Notes: generated by a model from the sequence alone, not told the origin. A stretch of DNA of 64,000 nucleotides from Ornithinibacillus sp047228935 (GCF_047228935.1 NZ_JBFEGG010000003.1:434001-498000), one strand, 5' to 3'. Counted from the stretch's first letter, positions 7,804 through 16,877 are shown. Numbers and translations: made by a program.

Positions 7804-10089
7804 TTAAACGGTTAGAACTACTGGTTGATTCTTTGTTAAGGTGTAATGTTCTTTCCAAATATACAAACTAATAGGTTCTCCTGATAATAGTTCAACTCTG
7901 AATTCCTTATGTGTTTTAGTAACTAGCAGTAAACGACCTCTATATCGGATGTGGAATGCAAAGCCTTCCCATTGTTTTGGTAATCTTGGACGGAAATGTA
8001 ATCCACTTTCCTTTAAGCGTAAACCGGCAAATCCTGCAACAATTGCCATCCAAGTACCGCCCATATTAGCCATATGAAGTCCATCTTTTGTGTTGCCATG
8101 TAGATTATCTAAATCTAATCTAGCAGTCTCAAGAAAGTAATTGTATGCTTTCTCAAGATAACCAATTCTAGCTGCCATCATGCTAAATACGCATGAAGAT
8201 AATGAAGAGTCATGAGTCGTTACCTTTTCATAGTATTGATAAGACGCCTTTATGACATCTTCTGGCTGTTCATCCTCTACTAGAAAATGAGCAAGCACGG
8301 TATCTGCTTGTTTACAAACTTGATAGCGATAGATGGTTAATGGATGATAATGAAGTAATAATGGATAATGGTCATCAGGTGTTCCTTCAAAATCCCAAAC
8401 TTCCTTCTGTAAGAACGTATCATCTTGTGGATTAATATTTAAATCTCTATCGACTGGTAAGTACATGTTTTCTGCTGCCATTTGAAAGCTTTTTAATTCT
8501 TTATCATTTAGTGAGATTCTATTCTTTAGATATTCCCAGTGTACTGAATCTTCATGTTTCAATATATTTGCTATCTTGAGAGCCCATTGTAAATTATATT
8601 TAGCCATTACATTCGTATAATAATTATTATTGACAATGGCTGTATATTCGTCTGGGCCAGTAATAGTATTGATTTTAAAGTTCCCATCATGATAATGACC
8701 GATGTCTAACCAAAGTCTAGCTGTTTCTATTAGTACCTCTGCTCCGAATTCCTTCATAAATTCTAAATCCTCTGTAGCAAGATAATATTGAACATAGCTA
8801 TATGCAATATCTGCGCTAATATGGTATTGCGCAGTTCCTGCAGGATAATAGGACGAGCATTCCGTACCTGAAATCGTTCTCCATGGATATAGAGCGCCCT
8901 GTTTATGTCCCATTTCTTTTGCTCTATCTCTAGCAAAATCCAGTATAGAGTATCGGTAGATTAATAATTTTTTTGCAAGCTCGGGATTAGTCATAATGAA
9001 CATAGGCAAAAGATAAATTTCCGTATCCCAGAAGTAATGACCTTCGTATCCTTCACCTGATAATCCTTTAGCAGCTATACTTGTTTTTCCATCTTGGCCA
9101 GCAGACTGAAGTAAATGGAATAGATTAAACCGAATTGCTTCTTGTATTTTGTCATCACCGTAAATACAAACATCTGTATTTTTCCAAAATGAAGCCAAGT
9201 ATTCTTCTTGTAGATGTAACAAATCATGAAAAGAAAGATTTGTTATCTTTTTCTTTAGAGATAACAGAGCTTCTTGTAAATCTTCATATTTAGTTGAATC
9301 GGTAATAAGTGTTCTTTTATCAATAAAAGTTTTCTCTGTTAAAGTAAAATCTACTTTAGTCTCAATATCTAGTTCGTTCATTTTATAACGGTAGGATGCG
9401 TTAGAATCAGAAACATTTACATGAGAAAGTACAGCAGCACGTAATTTAGACGTTTCGGTTTCTACATCTACATAACTACTATCCTCAATCCAAGATAGGT
9501 TAATAATGGATAATCGTTTAGAATCATCACTAGCAACTCGGGGATCATCCTTATCTGCAAAGTTCTTCACATCACCATTTATTCGAGAGATAACGCTTAT
9601 AGGAACGTTACCATTCATCGGAGTAAGCGTAATATATTGTTGGAAAAGTTCGCGAGTATGAAATGAAACAAGACGTTTGAAATTGACGTTTATTTCAATT
9701 CCATTACTTGACCTCCAATGTAAAACACGTTCTGTTATCCCTTGATCTAAATGAAGAATACGCTCGTAGTGAAGTACTTCCCCAGAAAATAGGGATATTT
9801 TTTCCTGATTTCCTTCTTCGCCAACCCATATTTCTATAGATTGCGTGTCAATAACATTAAGAAGTTTTTGTTGATTCTCAGGAAAACCATATAATTTTTC
9901 ACCATATGGTATTGTTACAATGTCATGAAACCCATTAATATAGGAGCCTTGAATCGTTTTTGTATGTGGTGGTAATCCTTCTTCTAAATTTCCACGAATG
10001 CCAATGTAACCATTGCCGTTAAAATACAAGCTTTCTTCAATATGTAATGATTCGATATCTACTGCAGTAGATTTTACCTTCCACGACAA
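7804..10089 (-). CDS. GH65 glycoside phosphorylase, kojibiose / glucosylglycerol-phosphorylase type
   Basis: 761 residues, full GH65 architecture: N-terminal beta-sandwich, linker, (alpha/alpha)6 barrel and C-terminal jelly roll. GH65 phosphorylases use phosphate to split an alpha-glucoside into beta-glucose 1-phosphate plus acceptor. The general-acid Glu is Glu481 in ITGPDEYTAIVNNNYYT. The barrel segment GALYPWRTISGTECSSYYPA followed by GTAQYH resembles kojibiose, nigerose and 2-O-glucosylglycerol phosphorylases more than maltose phosphorylase. A Bacillus selenitireducens glucosylglycerol enzyme is of similar size as I recall. Start TTG 10089 lies nine bases after AAGGAG. The operon also has an ABC importer and pgmB. 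The exact disaccharide is not resolved; glucosylglycerol would fit a halotolerant host. Confidence 0.88.
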   Translation of the reverse strand: MSWKVKSTAVDIESLHIEESLYFNGNGYIGIRGNLEEGLPPHTKTIQGSYINGFHDIVTIPYGEKLYGFPENQQKLLNVIDTQSIEIWVGEEGNQEKISLFSGEVLHYERILHLDQGITERVLHWRSSNGIEINVNFKRLVSFHTRELFQQYITLTPMNGNVPISVISRINGDVKNFADKDDPRVASDDSKRLSIINLSWIEDSSYVDVETETSKLRAAVLSHVNVSDSNASYRYKMNELDIETKVDFTLTEKTFIDKRTLITDSTKYEDLQEALLSLKKKITNLSFHDLLHLQEEYLASFWKNTDVCIYGDDKIQEAIRFNLFHLLQSAGQDGKTSIAAKGLSGEGYEGHYFWDTEIYLLPMFIMTNPELAKKLLIYRYSILDFARDRAKEMGHKQGALYPWRTISGTECSSYYPAGTAQYHISADIAYSYVQYYLATEDLEFMKEFGAEVLIETARLWLDIGHYHDGNFKINTITGPDEYTAIVNNNYYTNVMAKYNLQWALKIANILKHEDSVHWEYLKNRISLNDKELKSFQMAAENMYLPVDRDLNINPQDDTFLQKEVWDFEGTPDDHYPLLLHYHPLTIYRYQVCKQADTVLAHFLVEDEQPEDVIKASYQYYEKVTTHDSSLSSCVFSMMAARIGYLEKAYNYFLETARLDLDNLHGNTKDGLHMANMGGTWMAIVAGFAGLRLKESGLHFRPRLPKQWEGFAFHIRYRGRLLLVTKTHKEFRVELLSGEPISLYIWKEHYTLTKNQPVVLTV

Positions 10090-10135
10090 GATGTATCACT
10101 CCTTGACCATTAAAATAATAGATAATATTTCCAAC

Positions 10136-10969
10136 TTATTCTTTAACGCCACCAGATGTCAGTCCAGAAACAATCTGTCTTTGAAAAATTAATACGATAA
10201 TTAGGGTCGGTATTGTTACAATCGTAGTCGCAGCAGCAACTTCTCCCCATAGGATGGAAAATTGATCGCGTAAAAATGAGATTGCTACTGGAACAGTATG
10301 AAATTTGGATTCAGTATTTAATGTTATTGTTAATAAAAATTCATTCCAAGCAGCTATAAAAGTAATGATAGCAGTTGTGAAAACTCCAGGTGCTGCTAAT
10401 GGGAATACAATTTTGGTCAGTGTTTGGACTCTCGTTGCGCCATCAATTTTCGCTGATTCTTCTAGGGCAAGCGGTATTTGATTAAAGTGTGTAACTAAAA
10501 TCCATACTGCCATAGGTAATGTGATTGTAGAATAAGGCAAAATAATAAAATAACTGTTTAGCCAACCTAAATCATAGAATAAATTATATACAGGACCTGT
10601 AATAATCATTTGTGGAAACATAGAAACGGCTAGCACTAGCCCAAGTAAAATGCTCTTTCCTTTAAAATGAAAACGCGAGATAGCATAAGCGCAAAGTGAA
10701 GCAACCAGAATGACATATATAGTTGTCGATGTTGCAACAACGAAACTATTAAAAATAGCACGTAGAATTCCTTTCTCAAACAAAATCGTGATATAGTTTT
10801 TCAGAGTTGGTTCTTCTGGAATGATATTGAAAGCACCGGTACCAAAAATCTCACCATTCGTTTTAAAGGAAGTAATGAAAATCCATAAAAAAGGAAAAAC
10901 CATTATAAATAAATAGCCAGTGACAACAATGCCAAACAGTAAGAGTAACTTTCTTTTAGATGTTTTCAA
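10136..10969 (-). CDS. Carbohydrate ABC transporter permease, MalG type
   Basis: 277 residues with six predicted membrane helices. The EAA loop of binding-protein-dependent permeases is clear (LEESAKIDGATRVQTLTKIVFP, near residues 175-195; key EE, DGA and P). The N-terminal FPFLWIFITSFKTNGEIFG and NEFLLTITL segments are typical of the CUT1 sugar family. TTG start after GGAGGGAG. It lies 12 bases after the MalF-type gene and before the GH65 gene, so it imports the phosphorylase substrate. The operon has no ATPase; CUT1 importers of Bacillus commonly share the MsmX ATPase, inferred here. Confidence 0.9.
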   Translation of the reverse strand: MKTSKRKLLLLFGIVVTGYLFIMVFPFLWIFITSFKTNGEIFGTGAFNIIPEEPTLKNYITILFEKGILRAIFNSFVVATSTTIYVILVASLCAYAISRFHFKGKSILLGLVLAVSMFPQMIITGPVYNLFYDLGWLNSYFIILPYSTITLPMAVWILVTHFNQIPLALEESAKIDGATRVQTLTKIVFPLAAPGVFTTAIITFIAAWNEFLLTITLNTESKFHTVPVAISFLRDQFSILWGEVAAATTIVTIPTLIIVLIFQRQIVSGLTSGGVKE

Positions 10970-10981
10970 TTAACTCCCTCC

Positions 10982-12199
10982 TTATTTTCGGTCAAGTAAA
11001 TTTGTACCGAGTAGTCGAACGAAAATGATCGCGATAATCGCAACACATACAAACATAATCATTACTACAACTGATCCATAACCGAAGTTTGTTTGACCAA
11101 ACATCGTTTTATAAGCATAGATAGACATCGTTTCGGTTGAACCACCAGGTCCACCACCAGTTAATACAAATATTAAGTCAAATACTCGGAAAGCATCGAG
11201 TGTTCGAAATAACAAAGCTACTAAAATAGAAGACTTTAATAACGGTAGTGTGACAGAGAAGAAACTCTTGAACTTCGATGCACCGTCAATTGATGCAGCC
11301 TCATACAAGCTACCAGGAATAGTCTGAAGCCCTGCGAGTAGTAGTAAGGCCATATATGGGGTTGTTTTCCAAACGTCTGCAAGAATAGTAGCAACCATTG
11401 CCCCGCCCTGGCTAAGTAATAAATCTTGAGATTGGCTAATAAGTCCTAGATTTTCAAAGAAGTGTGCAACAATGCCACTAGTGCCATCATATAAATAGCT
11501 CCACATTAATGCGGCAACTGCGGTAGGTATTGCCCACGGTATAAGGGAAGTAGTCCGAACCAATCCTTGCCCTTTAATAGCTTTATTAAGTATTAAAGCA
11601 AGTCCTAATCCAAGAACAAGTTCAAGAGAAACGGAAACAACCGTAAACAAAATCGTATTCCATAATGCAATGTGAACCCGTTTATCTCCTAATGCATCCT
11701 TATAAGCCTGTAATCCGATAAAGTTAGATGGAATGATGCTTTTATTTAAATCTTCAACGAGAAGAGGAAGACTGTCTTTGTGTGTTAAGGTATAATTTGA
11801 TGTTAAGTCTTGGATCAAGCGCTTAGTGTTTTCATAGAGTTGGACAATCTCTGTTCGTTCTTCATTTGTAATTTGAATTACACCTTTTAATTCCTTATAT
11901 GGTTGCGTAACACTTTTTACTTGGTCTAATATTTCCTCTGTCCTTTGTTTATCTTGATTATTGGTTATATTATGAAGGTCTTCAGAAAGAAATAAATCAA
12001 TATATAATGCGGTTTCGTTAAATAAGTCGGTATTAAATCTTTCGTTTACAAATAAACCGGCTTTCTGTTGATCATTCAACTTATAATCAAATAATGTGTA
12101 GGTCACAGATTGGATAACTGGCCACAAAGAGAATACCCCGATAAGGATTAATGTAGGTAATAAATATAACCAACCGGTAAATCCCAATTTATGTTTCAA
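10982..12199 (-). CDS. Carbohydrate ABC transporter permease, MalF type, with extracellular insert
   Basis: 405 residues, about 110 longer than the usual 290-300 of Gram-positive CUT1 permeases. After TM1 (GWLYLLPTLILIGVFSLWPV) comes an approximately 125-residue hydrophilic, helical stretch (about residues 45-170) before TM2. It sits on the outside and recalls the P2 loop of E. coli MalF, though I see no sequence likeness. The EAA loop is YEAASIDGASKFKSFFSVTLP. The AGAGG site at 12208-12212 is well placed for TTG 12199, while GTG 12208 overlaps it. Forms the channel with the MalG-type partner downstream. Confidence 0.88.
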   Translation of the reverse strand: MKHKLGFTGWLYLLPTLILIGVFSLWPVIQSVTYTLFDYKLNDQQKAGLFVNERFNTDLFNETALYIDLFLSEDLHNITNNQDKQRTEEILDQVKSVTQPYKELKGVIQITNEERTEIVQLYENTKRLIQDLTSNYTLTHKDSLPLLVEDLNKSIIPSNFIGLQAYKDALGDKRVHIALWNTILFTVVSVSLELVLGLGLALILNKAIKGQGLVRTTSLIPWAIPTAVAALMWSYLYDGTSGIVAHFFENLGLISQSQDLLLSQGGAMVATILADVWKTTPYMALLLLAGLQTIPGSLYEAASIDGASKFKSFFSVTLPLLKSSILVALLFRTLDAFRVFDLIFVLTGGGPGGSTETMSIYAYKTMFGQTNFGYGSVVVMIMFVCVAIIAIIFVRLLGTNLLDRK

Positions 12200-12243
12200 T
12201 GCTTTCACCTCTCAAAGGTCAAATGTGAGCTTGCTATTAAAGG

Positions 12244-12278
12244 GAAACTCCTTATGAAAGTAGCTCATAAGGAGTTTC
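12244..12278 (-). terminator. Intercistronic hairpin between binding protein and permease genes
   Basis: A perfect 14-bp stem (AAACTCCTTATGA core) with a seven-base loop lies in the 102-bp gap after the binding-protein gene, without a full T run (CCCTTTAAT on the minus strand). Such hairpins stabilise the upstream mRNA or partly terminate, giving more binding protein than permease. Role inferred. Confidence 0.55.
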
Positions 12279-12301
12279 TATCAAAATAATATTTAGACGT
12301 A

Positions 12302-13579
12302 TTATTCTGCTTTGGTAGCTTCTTCAATTGCGCTGGCCGCTGCATCAATTCCTTCACCAGAGCTTAAATATTTATGAGCTTCCACTTGGATAGTGTCAGA
12401 TACAGCATTATATTCAGGTGAAACAGGTCGAGCAAGGGTATTTGCTAATGCATTCTGGAATCCAGGATAAGAAAGTAATTCATTTCCAGCTATTACTTCA
12501 TCATCTTCTAGTAATGCATTAAAGCCAGGTAAATATCCACCTTCAGTAGCCATAATTTTTTGTCCTTCTTCACCAGCTGCAAATTTGATAAATTCCCAAG
12601 CACCTTCAATATTTTTAGAGTTTTTATTAATACTTAGTAACCAACCACCGACAGATCCACCATTTGGTAGTGGGGCAATTCCTACTTGATCAAGTGAAAT
12701 CGTTACGCCATCTTCTTGGCCACTGATACGACCAAATTGGTATGGCCAGTTACGAGAGAATACGGCATTTCCTTGCTCGAAGTTAGTATGGGTTTCTGCT
12801 TCTGTATAGTTTAATAGGTCACTAGGCGAGAACTCCGCTGTTGTAAATTTATACATTGCTTCTAAACCAGCCTGAATATCAGAGAAGGAATTAGTAAATT
12901 CGGTAACATTTACAGTTAGACCTTCATATTGTTGGGATTGGTATAGAAAACCATATTTTGTATCGGCTTCACCTGTATATTTTTCAGCCATCGCATATAA
13001 GTCATCATATGTGTACTCTCCACTGTCTAAAATTGCAGCATCTTCTTCACTGACAATATCACTACGGTAATATAATAGCCCTAGGTCAGGGAAGAAAGGT
13101 AATGTATATTGCTTACCTGTATAATTACCAGAAGCCATAGATCCAGCATTAAACTGGTCCTTACTAAATCCTGCCTCATTCATCATTACATCAATCGGTT
13201 CTAAAAAGCCTGCACCTGCAAACTCTCCAGCCCATACTACATCAAGTGAAAGAACATCATATTCACTAGACCCACTATTTAACGAATTTAAAAGTTGGTC
13301 ATGCATTTGTGCAGAATCATTCGTTAAAGCATCCCACTCAGCAACATACTTATCTTGACTAGCATTAAACGCATCGATTAATGCTTGTGTAGCAGGTGTG
13401 TTATCGTTTTGTAAACCTAGCTTAAGTGTAATTTTTTCATCGGTTGTTGTATCAGTATCATGAGTAGAGTCATTATTCGAGTCTGTATTAGTATTATCAT
13501 TGTCCTCACCAGAGCAAGCAGCTAAAGTTAATACCACTGATAAAATACATAAAAAGAAAAACGATTTTAGGATTTTCAT
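12302..13579 (-). CDS. Sugar ABC transporter substrate-binding lipoprotein
   Basis: 425 residues with a lipoprotein signal peptide: charged MKILK, hydrophobic core, lipobox LAAC with Cys22 as the acylated residue. A low-complexity Asp/Asn/Thr linker (about 23-50) follows, as in many surface lipoproteins. The mature part is a family 1 solute-binding fold (ITLKLGLQNDNTPATQALI, DVLSLDVVWAGEFAGAGFLEPID, NWPYQFG, GGWLLSINKNSKNIEGAWEF). First gene of the leftward operon; RBS GGGGGG ahead of ATG. It captures the glucoside used by the GH65 enzyme. Confidence 0.92.
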   Translation of the reverse strand: MKILKSFFFLCILSVVLTLAACSGEDNDNTNTDSNNDSTHDTDTTTDEKITLKLGLQNDNTPATQALIDAFNASQDKYVAEWDALTNDSAQMHDQLLNSLNSGSSEYDVLSLDVVWAGEFAGAGFLEPIDVMMNEAGFSKDQFNAGSMASGNYTGKQYTLPFFPDLGLLYYRSDIVSEEDAAILDSGEYTYDDLYAMAEKYTGEADTKYGFLYQSQQYEGLTVNVTEFTNSFSDIQAGLEAMYKFTTAEFSPSDLLNYTEAETHTNFEQGNAVFSRNWPYQFGRISGQEDGVTISLDQVGIAPLPNGGSVGGWLLSINKNSKNIEGAWEFIKFAAGEEGQKIMATEGGYLPGFNALLEDDEVIAGNELLSYPGFQNALANTLARPVSPEYNAVSDTIQVEAHKYLSSGEGIDAAASAIEEATKAE

Positions 13580-13648
13580 TCTTGTCCCCCCTAATTATTA
13601 GTATTACGGTCATTACAAAATAGAATGCCGTATTACTTTAATTTGTAT

Positions 13649-13662
13649 TGTAAAGGCTTACA
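13649..13662. promoter_or_regulatory. cre-like palindrome in the divergent sugar promoter region
   Basis: TGTAAAGGCTTACA has perfect five-base arms (TGTAA/TTACA) and differs from the CcpA consensus TGWAANCGNTNWCA mainly at the central C. Two further imperfect copies of an element like GTATTACGGTCATT lie at about 13600-13636. Candidates for CcpA and AraC-regulator binding in the 143-bp divergent gap. Confidence 0.35.
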
Positions 13663-13725
13663 TAATATAATTATATTTAAATATTAAGATTTTTATAAAT
13701 ATATTAAGGTGTTGGGAGGCAGTTG

Positions 13726-14487
13726 ATGAAAAAGGTATCGACTATTCAACACGATGTAATTAAACAGTTCTTTGTAACAAGGAAAGAAAATGAGGAATCA
13801 TTTTTTGCACATCCTTCTTATCAACTTGAACAAGAATTGCTTCATTGGATAACACAGGCAGATGAGGAGAAGGCAAAAGATGTTCTATTAAAAATAAATA
13901 ATTTAGAGAAAGCAAAGCTTTCGCCTAACCCTGTTCGATCACTAAAAAACTCATTAATTTGTTCCTGTACATTATTCACTAGAGCGACTATTAAGGCGGG
14001 AGTTACTCCTGAATACGCCTTTGATTTAAGTGATATTTATATACGAGAGATTGAAAAGGTTGATTTGCCAGAGGAGTTACAGGCTATTGAATATGAAATG
14101 GTCATAACATTTATTAAAGCTGTTAGAGATTATAGAAAAGATCCGTATCAAAATGAGATTGTCGATAAGGCAATTCATTATATCCATGATCATATTTTGC
14201 AGTCTATTTCTTTATCTGAAGTAGCAGATGCAGCAAATGTTAGTGCAAATTATTTATCATCCCTGTTTCATAAAGTCGTTGGGATTCCATTGAAAGAATA
14301 TATTAATAGGAAAAAAATTGAGGAATCAAAGTATTTTTTAGAGCATACTAATTCTTCGTTACTTGACATCGCTCTTTTATTTGGATTTAGTGACCAAAGC
14401 TACTATACAGTATTGTTTCGAAAATATAATGGGATAACACCGAAAAAGTACAGACAATTAGGAAACCAAACTTATAGCAAAAAATAA
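13726..14487 (+). CDS. AraC-family transcriptional regulator
   Basis: 253 residues. Residues about 155-250 are the double helix-turn-helix AraC domain (IHDHILQSISLSEVADAANV, NYLSSLFHKVVGIPLKEYIN, LLDIALLFGFSDQSYYTVLF, ITPKKYRQLG). The first 150 residues are helical and show no cupin. The GGGAGG site suits ATG 13726 better than TTG 13723. It is divergent from the sugar ABC/GH65 operon and separated by 143 bp, so it most likely activates that operon in the presence of the imported glucoside. That target is inferred from position. Confidence 0.88.
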   Translation: MKKVSTIQHDVIKQFFVTRKENEESFFAHPSYQLEQELLHWITQADEEKAKDVLLKINNLEKAKLSPNPVRSLKNSLICSCTLFTRATIKAGVTPEYAFDLSDIYIREIEKVDLPEELQAIEYEMVITFIKAVRDYRKDPYQNEIVDKAIHYIHDHILQSISLSEVADAANVSANYLSSLFHKVVGIPLKEYINRKKIEESKYFLEHTNSSLLDIALLFGFSDQSYYTVLFRKYNGITPKKYRQLGNQTYSKK

Positions 14488-14512
14488 CGAGTGGCAATTG
14501 AGCCACTCGTTA
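14485..14512 (-). terminator. Terminator of the hemolysin III gene
   Basis: TAACGAGTGGC pairs with GCCACTCGTTA around a six-base loop. The T run (TTTTTTG) is on the minus strand, so it ends the leftward gene and may also slow the convergent araC-type transcript. Confidence 0.75.
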
Positions 14513-14515
14513 ATC

Positions 14516-15163
14516 TTATAATACATAATAATAGATACACAAGAAATGAAATAAACTACCAACCAATATAAAAATATGAAAAATCTCATGAAATCCCATA
14601 TGTTTAAATTCAAGAAACTTTGGTTTTAACCAATAGATAACAGCTCCAACTGTATATGATATACCACCCAGTATAAGTAAAGTCATCCCAACTGGAGACA
14701 TGATGTCGACTAAGGAAGGACTAAAGAAAATGATAAGCCATCCCATGACAACATATATAGCGGTAGATAACCATCGAGGTGCTTTGAACCAAATTAATTT
14801 ATATAAAACACCTAATATAGCCAGTCCATTTACGATAGCAAAAACTACCCATCCCATAGTCCCGCCAAGTCCTATTAAACAAATTGGTGTATACGTTCCT
14901 GCGATTAAGACAAATATCATCGAGTGGTCTATTTTCCTTAAGAAAGCAATAATATGATCTTTTGCTACTACCATATGATAGGTAGCAGATGCCGAATAAA
15001 GTAAAATTAAGCTTATTCCAAAGATGATCACCGCAGTAATTGCTAATACGGAACCTGTGTCGATAGAAGCTTTAATTACTAAAGCTAATAGTCCGGCAAA
15101 AGAAAGTAATGCTCCAAATAAATGTGTAAAACCATTAATTGGTTCGCGAATATAGGTTTTCAT
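14516..15163 (-). CDS. Hemolysin III / TrhA-family membrane protein
   Basis: 215 residues and seven membrane helices of the PAQR-like hemolysin III family (B. subtilis YplQ). Conserved features are REPINGFTHLFGALLS at the N-terminus, SATYH in TM3, DHSMIFVLIAGTYTP, and the last-helix GFHEIFHIFILVGSLFHF, whose His residues with the Ser/Asp/His of earlier helices form the likely metal site. The family has been linked to membrane energetics, not proven haemolysis. AAGAGGTG before ATG 15163 fixes the start; the longer reading from 15208 would begin inside the promoter. Its promoter is covered by striking dyads. Confidence 0.9.
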   Translation of the reverse strand: MKTYIREPINGFTHLFGALLSFAGLLALVIKASIDTGSVLAITAVIIFGISLILLYSASATYHMVVAKDHIIAFLRKIDHSMIFVLIAGTYTPICLIGLGGTMGWVVFAIVNGLAILGVLYKLIWFKAPRWLSTAIYVVMGWLIIFFSPSLVDIMSPVGMTLLILGGISYTVGAVIYWLKPKFLEFKHMGFHEIFHIFILVGSLFHFLCIYYYVL

Positions 15164-15181
15164 GTTAATAACACCTCTTAA

Positions 15182-15233
15182 TGTAGTTTTAATAACTACA
15201 TATAACAATACATGTATTTCATCATGTAGTCAA
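15182..15233 (-). promoter_or_regulatory. Promoter with two nested dyads before the hemolysin III gene
   Basis: On the minus strand TTGACT (15233-15228) and TATTGT (15210-15205) are 17 bases apart. Dyad A, TGTAGTT-TTAAT-AACTACA, lies at 15182-15200 just downstream. Dyad B spans 15195-15230: ACTACAT near one end, a central TACATGTA, and ATGTAGT at the other, enclosing the promoter. Four TGTAGT/ACTACA half-sites in 50 bp strongly suggest a repressor operator. Confidence 0.55.
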
Positions 15234-15295
15234 GGTTTACTTTCTGGGAAAAGTTAAAGTATAATGAAGAAAAATAAACATAGAGGATTTTGACA

Positions 15296-15910
15296 TTGAA
15301 AAATATAGATAATTTAATAGAAGAGTTACATTTAGATAATCAATTATTATTAGAAGAAATGCCTGATTTAGGATTGTATATGGACCAAGTAATACAAATT
15401 TTTGAGAATAAATTACAACAGTCTAAACGAAATGAAGAGGACAAAGTCTTAACCAAGACTATGATCAATAACTATGCGAAAGGTAAACTATTTTTTCCTA
15501 TTCAGAACAAGAAATATTCTAAAAAGCATTTAGTGTTAATTAGTCTTATTTATCAATTAAAAGGGGCTCTTTCCATTAATGATATTAAGATAACCCTTGA
15601 TAAGTTAAATGGGAAAATTACTAATGACGATTTTAACGTAGAGAAAATATATAGTAGTTATTTGAAGCTATCAGAATTTAATATAGAACGATTTACTGGT
15701 GATACTAAGGATGCACGAGAAGAAGTAGCTAGAGAAGTAAGCGAATTACAAGATGAGGATTCGGAGTACTTAGAGCAACTTCTACTAATTGCCTCATTAG
15801 TTAATATGAGTAATCTCTACCGTAAATTAGCCGAGAAGCTAGTGGATAATCTCCCTAGAGAAATAGAAGTAAAAGAAAAGGTAAAAGAGAATAAGAAAAA
15901 GGATTCGTAG
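15296..15910 (+). CDS. DUF1836 domain protein
   Basis: 204 residues. The N-terminal half carries the DUF1836 signature: TKTMINNYAKGKLFFPIQNK followed by YSKKHLVLISLIYQLKGALS, which looks like a MerR-type helix-turn-helix variant. The C-terminal half is helical and ends in a Lys/Glu tail. The family is common in Firmicutes and is thought to be a DNA-binding regulator, without a known target. AGAGGA at 15282-15287 is eight bases from TTG 15296, and only two from TTG 15290, so 15296 is preferred. Followed after ten bases by the luciferase-like gene, so co-transcribed. Confidence 0.8.
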   Translation: MKNIDNLIEELHLDNQLLLEEMPDLGLYMDQVIQIFENKLQQSKRNEEDKVLTKTMINNYAKGKLFFPIQNKKYSKKHLVLISLIYQLKGALSINDIKITLDKLNGKITNDDFNVEKIYSSYLKLSEFNIERFTGDTKDAREEVAREVSELQDEDSEYLEQLLLIASLVNMSNLYRKLAEKLVDNLPREIEVKEKVKENKKKDS

Positions 15911-15920
15911 GTGATATATT

Positions 15921-16877
15921 TTGAAACTCAGTATATTAGATCAAGCACCAATTGTAAAAGGGAAATCAGCAAAAGATGCTCTAGAAGAGTCTGTTAATTT
16001 AGCGCAGCTAGGGGAAAGGTTAGGGTATCATCGTTACTGGATTGCAGAACATCATGACTTAAATGGACTTGCTTGTCCAGCACCAGAGGTAATGCTTGGT
16101 GCAATCGGAATAAAGACAACGAGTATACGAATAGGAGCAGGTGCGATATTGCTTCCGCATTATAAACCATACAAAGTGGCTGAGACCTTTAATCTACTAG
16201 CAACTTTGTATCCAGGTAGAGTAGATTTAGGATTAGGAAGGTCCCCGGGAGGTTCTGCTGAAGCATCAGTTGCTTTGTCAGGGAATTTTTTAGAAAATGT
16301 CAGAAACATGCCAGAGGCAATGGATGAATTGCTGCATTTTTTTCATCAAGATTTTAATGAGGATAATTTGTTTTCCAAAATTAAACCAACTCCAGTGCCT
16401 GATATTTTACCAGTACCATGGCTTTTAGGAACAAGCGGAAAAAGTGCAGTATTAGCAGCAGAAAAAGGAATGAATTATGCATTTGGACATTTTATGAGTG
16501 ATCAAGACGTAAAACCTACTATTTCTACATATAGACAGTTGATGAAAGAAAATCATCCTAACAAAAATCCTAACATAATTCTTGCGGTAAATATCTATTG
16601 TGCACAATCATCAGAGGAAGCTGAAAGGCTTGCATATGAAAGCTTTAAGTGGAGTGTAAATAAAGATTCACAGTTATCGAAGGAACAAGAAGATGAATTT
16701 AATGAACTACGTAATAAAATGATCATTGGTAATCCGACAGAAGTAAAAGCGACATTATATGAATTCGAACAAAATTATCAAGTTAGTGAGTTCATGGTGC
16801 TAACCAATACACCTACCTATGAATCAAGAAATAAATCTTATGAACTATTAGCAGAAGCAATACTAATGGAACAGTAG
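15921..16877 (+). CDS. Luciferase-like flavin-dependent oxidoreductase (LLM class)
   Basis: 318 residues, TIM-barrel bacterial luciferase family, MsnO8/YceB-like subgroup. Marks are the N-terminal LSILDQAPI, GYHRYWIAEHHDLNGLACPAPE, IRIGAGAILLPHYKPYKVAE, and LYPGRVDLGLGRSPGG with the Arg and Gly residues that cradle FMN phosphate. The physiological substrate of this subgroup is unknown. TTG start after GTGAT-type weak site, ten bases after the DUF1836 gene. Ends at a strong terminator. Confidence 0.85.
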   Translation: MKLSILDQAPIVKGKSAKDALEESVNLAQLGERLGYHRYWIAEHHDLNGLACPAPEVMLGAIGIKTTSIRIGAGAILLPHYKPYKVAETFNLLATLYPGRVDLGLGRSPGGSAEASVALSGNFLENVRNMPEAMDELLHFFHQDFNEDNLFSKIKPTPVPDILPVPWLLGTSGKSAVLAAEKGMNYAFGHFMSDQDVKPTISTYRQLMKENHPNKNPNIILAVNIYCAQSSEEAERLAYESFKWSVNKDSQLSKEQEDEFNELRNKMIIGNPTEVKATLYEFEQNYQVSEFMVLTNTPTYESRNKSYELLAEAILMEQ

